NCBI GenBank assembly: GCA_947502835.1
Contig: CANNBJ010000003.1
Coordinates: 455,147-519,146, forward strand
DNA: 64,000 bases
From: Bdellovibrionales bacterium
GTDB lineage: Bacteria > Bdellovibrionota > UBA1018 > CAIMNF01
Reading direction: 5' to 3'
Positions 62,423 to 64,000 of this stretch are shown here, one piece after another. A model generated the notes under the pieces. That model saw nothing but the letters and a program-made list of their open reading frames with translations. It ran no database searches and was not told where the DNA came from. How positions within the stretch are numbered: position 1 is the stretch's first letter; each line of letters opens with the position of its first letter. The position numbers were made by a program, and so were the translations under genes.

Positions 62423-63480
62423 CGTGATCGTACCTCGTGTAAGGGGTTTGGAAGATAGCGCACGCCGTGATCCTGACACGCATTCAGCATGTGCGCGGCC
62501 TTTTGCGCGCGGATCCCGCTCTTGCAAAAAAAGACAGGCGTGGCGCTCTTCGGAAGGTCGAGGGTTTTCAGGCATTTCAGCGGATCCGCATCCCCCGTGA
62601 GCACGGAGAACGGCAGGAGCCTTGCTCCCGGAATCTGCTCCTCCCGTGTTTCGGACTCCTCCCGCACATCAAAGAGAACAAAGCGCCCGGGGTCGGCCAC
62701 AACTTCAGGGAGAGAAACCACAAAAGGATCTGCTGTGGCCTCTTTTGTCAGGTTTGCTCCGCAGGCCGGACATTCGTTGTTTTTCTGGATGCGAGCATTC
62801 CGGAATTCAAGCGTTCTGCCATCAATGCAAAGGAGACTGTTTCCCGGCACCTTGATTCCACAAAGAATCTTGATCACCTGGAGTGCCTGAATGGACCCCG
62901 CGAGACCGACCATCGGCCCTACAACGCCTGCTTCCTCGCAGTTTCGGATCCCGGAGCTTGGGGGATGCGGGTACACACACTGGTAGCAGGGGGATTCCTT
63001 TCTTCCATCCCCCACGAAAATCTGTGCATCCAGTGCTGTGACGCCTGCGAACACCACGGGTTTTGAAAGCGAAAGACCCAACCGGTTCAAGAGTGTCTTT
63101 GCCTCGTACTGGTCTGTGCCGTCGATGAGCAGGTCATAGGAACAGGCGAGGGTTTCTGCATTTTGAAGACTCAGGTACACCGGATGTGGCTCCAGTCGAA
63201 CTTCTGGATTCAAGCTCGTGAGGCTTTCACACGCAGCTTCCACCTTGGTCTTTCCGGTCTGATTCTCCCGGAACAGAATCTGGCGGTGCAGGTTTGTGAT
63301 CTCAACCCTGTCGCCATCGACCAATCCGATCCGTCCGACTCCTGCGCCGGCGAGATAGGCAAGAGCCGGGGAGGCAAGTCCCCCGCATCCAACCATGAGC
63401 ACCGAGGCCCCCCTCAAAGCCTCTTGACCTTTGATTCCGATCTCGGGAACTGCTTTTTGGCGAAGGTAGCGATCAAGCAT
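62416..63480 (-). CDS. MoeB/MoeZ-type adenylyltransferase with C-terminal rhodanese
   Basis: 354 aa from ATG 63480, which overlaps the upstream stop. E1-like enzymes of this type adenylate the C-terminus of MoaD/ThiS-like sulphur carriers. Seen: ATP-binding GCGGLASPALAYLAGAGVG (31-49), LVDGDRVEITNLHRQ, Asp120, zinc Cys165/168 and Cys237/240; then a rhodanese domain (about 255-354) with active-site Cys319 in CKSGIR. The usual rhodanese ending (L-x-G-G-x-x-x-W) is absent: the protein stops at LPNPLHEVRSRC where the azgA start overlaps, so the sulphurtransferase domain is C-terminally shortened and may be impaired. Context points to molybdopterin rather than thiamine. Confidence 0.92.
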   Translation of the reverse strand: MLDRYLRQKAVPEIGIKGQEALRGASVLMVGCGGLASPALAYLAGAGVGRIGLVDGDRVEITNLHRQILFRENQTGKTKVEAACESLTSLNPEVRLEPHPVYLSLQNAETLACSYDLLIDGTDQYEAKTLLNRLGLSLSKPVVFAGVTALDAQIFVGDGRKESPCYQCVYPHPPSSGIRNCEEAGVVGPMVGLAGSIQALQVIKILCGIKVPGNSLLCIDGRTLEFRNARIQKNNECPACGANLTKEATADPFVVSLPEVVADPGRFVLFDVREESETREEQIPGARLLPFSVLTGDADPLKCLKTLDLPKSATPVFFCKSGIRAQKAAHMLNACQDHGVRYLPNPLHEVRSRC

Positions 63481-64000
63481 GGAGGGGGCCCTTCCCGAAT
63501 TTCCGGAAAGTCGCGTACACAACAAAGGACGTGATCAATACCGCAAGGAGATCAGAAGTGAGGAGAATCGCAAGGGTTGAGAGGCCAAGCAGGATCCGTC
63601 CTTCCAGACTCCGGAACAGCGGGCGCGCAAGTTCGAGATGGAAAACACCGACTGCAGCGATGATGGCGGAAAGCGCGAAAGAATCGGTTCTAAGAAAAAG
63701 ACCGAACGTATGGATCGCAAATGCACACAGCAGGAGGGATGCTCCGAGAATCACGTTCATGCGCGCAGAGCGGGCCCCGCCTTTTGCGTGCGCCGTGATT
63801 CCTCCCGAGCCGTGGCAAAACGGAAGGCCGCGAAGGAGGGCTGCGAGCATGTTCCCGATCCCGATGAAAAACATGAGGCGGGGGATCGTGACCCGCGAAT
63901 GCTGTGTGCCGAAGTGGTGTTCAATGGCGAGTTTCGCGCCCGAGATGGAATTGGAAGAGGTGAGCGCGATCTGGGGGAGAAGAAGGGATGCGATCATCCA
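63473..64000 (-). CDS. MOT1-family molybdate/sulphate transporter, C-terminal part (5' end outside window)
   Basis: At least 175 aa; the frame is open to the window edge. Seen: six or so hydrophobic segments and the MOT1-type signature LPFCHGSGGITAHAKGGARS, close to the family's P-M-C-H-G-x-G-G-L-A motif. MOT1 proteins take up molybdate with high affinity. The stop overlaps the start of the MoeB-like gene (TGA inside ATGCTTGA), so transport and cofactor synthesis are translated together. The short length left suggests that the N-terminal half lies outside. Confidence 0.85.
   Translation of the reverse strand, partial: WMIASLLLPQIALTSSNSISGAKLAIEHHFGTQHSRVTIPRLMFFIGIGNMLAALLRGLPFCHGSGGITAHAKGGARSARMNVILGASLLLCAFAIHTFGLFLRTDSFALSAIIAAVGVFHLELARPLFRSLEGRILLGLSTLAILLTSDLLAVLITSFVVYATFRKFGKGPLHA

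Noticed and set aside
61139..62575. Longer AzgA start inside the MoeB gene
   Set aside because: The extra ~50 residues are an antisense-free overlap with moeB in another frame and do not resemble any permease N-terminus; GTG 62422 with GAGG fits the family start.

Overview
The window (mid-50s % GC by eye, dense genes on both strands) looks like a chromosomal segment of a Gram-negative, delta-proteobacterium-like organism. Lineage signs are SpoVG, a PilZ/N-acyltransferase protein, a small RRM protein, an M14 peptidase and many Sec-type exported proteins of unknown family. This mix fits Bdellovibrionota/Oligoflexia best, but that is an inference; no rRNA or marker gene settles it.
Layout. 1-1.4 kb: the 3' part of clpB. 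1.5-18.2 kb (minus): two paralogous giant exported proteins (1665 and 3871 aa). Each has a signal peptide, an Ala-rich helical stalk and many Ig-like repeats. The smaller ends in a Gly-rich domain; the larger carries two trypsin-fold domains that have lost the catalytic Ser and ends in 14 RCC1-like repeats. 18.4-20.6 kb: a GlcD-type FAD oxidoreductase, spoVG and tRNA-Gln(UUG). 20.6-21.1 kb: a non-coding scar with inverted repeats, a second copy of the tRNA 3' end and an IS3 OrfA remnant.
21.1-52.3 kb is the unusual part: almost every gene encodes a protein with a signal peptide, yet several are enzymes normally found in the cytosol. They are a PIN-PhoH ATPase; a 1416-aa protein with three Clp-type AAA+ modules followed by an FtsH-type (M41) zinc peptidase; a nucleotidyltransferase fused to a 2H phosphoesterase; three related membrane proteins; three tandem ~1445-aa membrane proteins; and an M14 carboxypeptidase. 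A PI3/PI4-kinase-like protein at 59-60 kb has the same character. Most carry a Cys-containing motif (C-x-x-[S/D/F/L]-[L/M], often followed by K-P) close to one mature end. Several begin the mature chain with D-P-F/L. Many are preceded by a promoter whose -10 box lies only 6-10 nt before the start codon (probably leaderless mRNA). Four transcription units carry GTCA repeats at exact 11-bp spacing (PhoB-like geometry). I read this as one exported, co-regulated programme of unknown purpose, conceivably acting in the periplasm or outside the cell.
52.3-64 kb: a complete 1-kb insertion sequence with 27-bp inverted repeats; a DUF2490-like outer-membrane protein; a small exported protein; a haem-oxygenase-like diiron protein; a coupled pair of PilZ-acyltransferase and class III nucleotide cyclase; the kinase-like protein; a lipoprotein; an RRM protein with promoter and terminator; and a coupled operon of MOT1-type molybdate transporter, MoeB-rhodanese and AzgA purine permease. 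The last suggests molybdenum-cofactor and purine metabolism.
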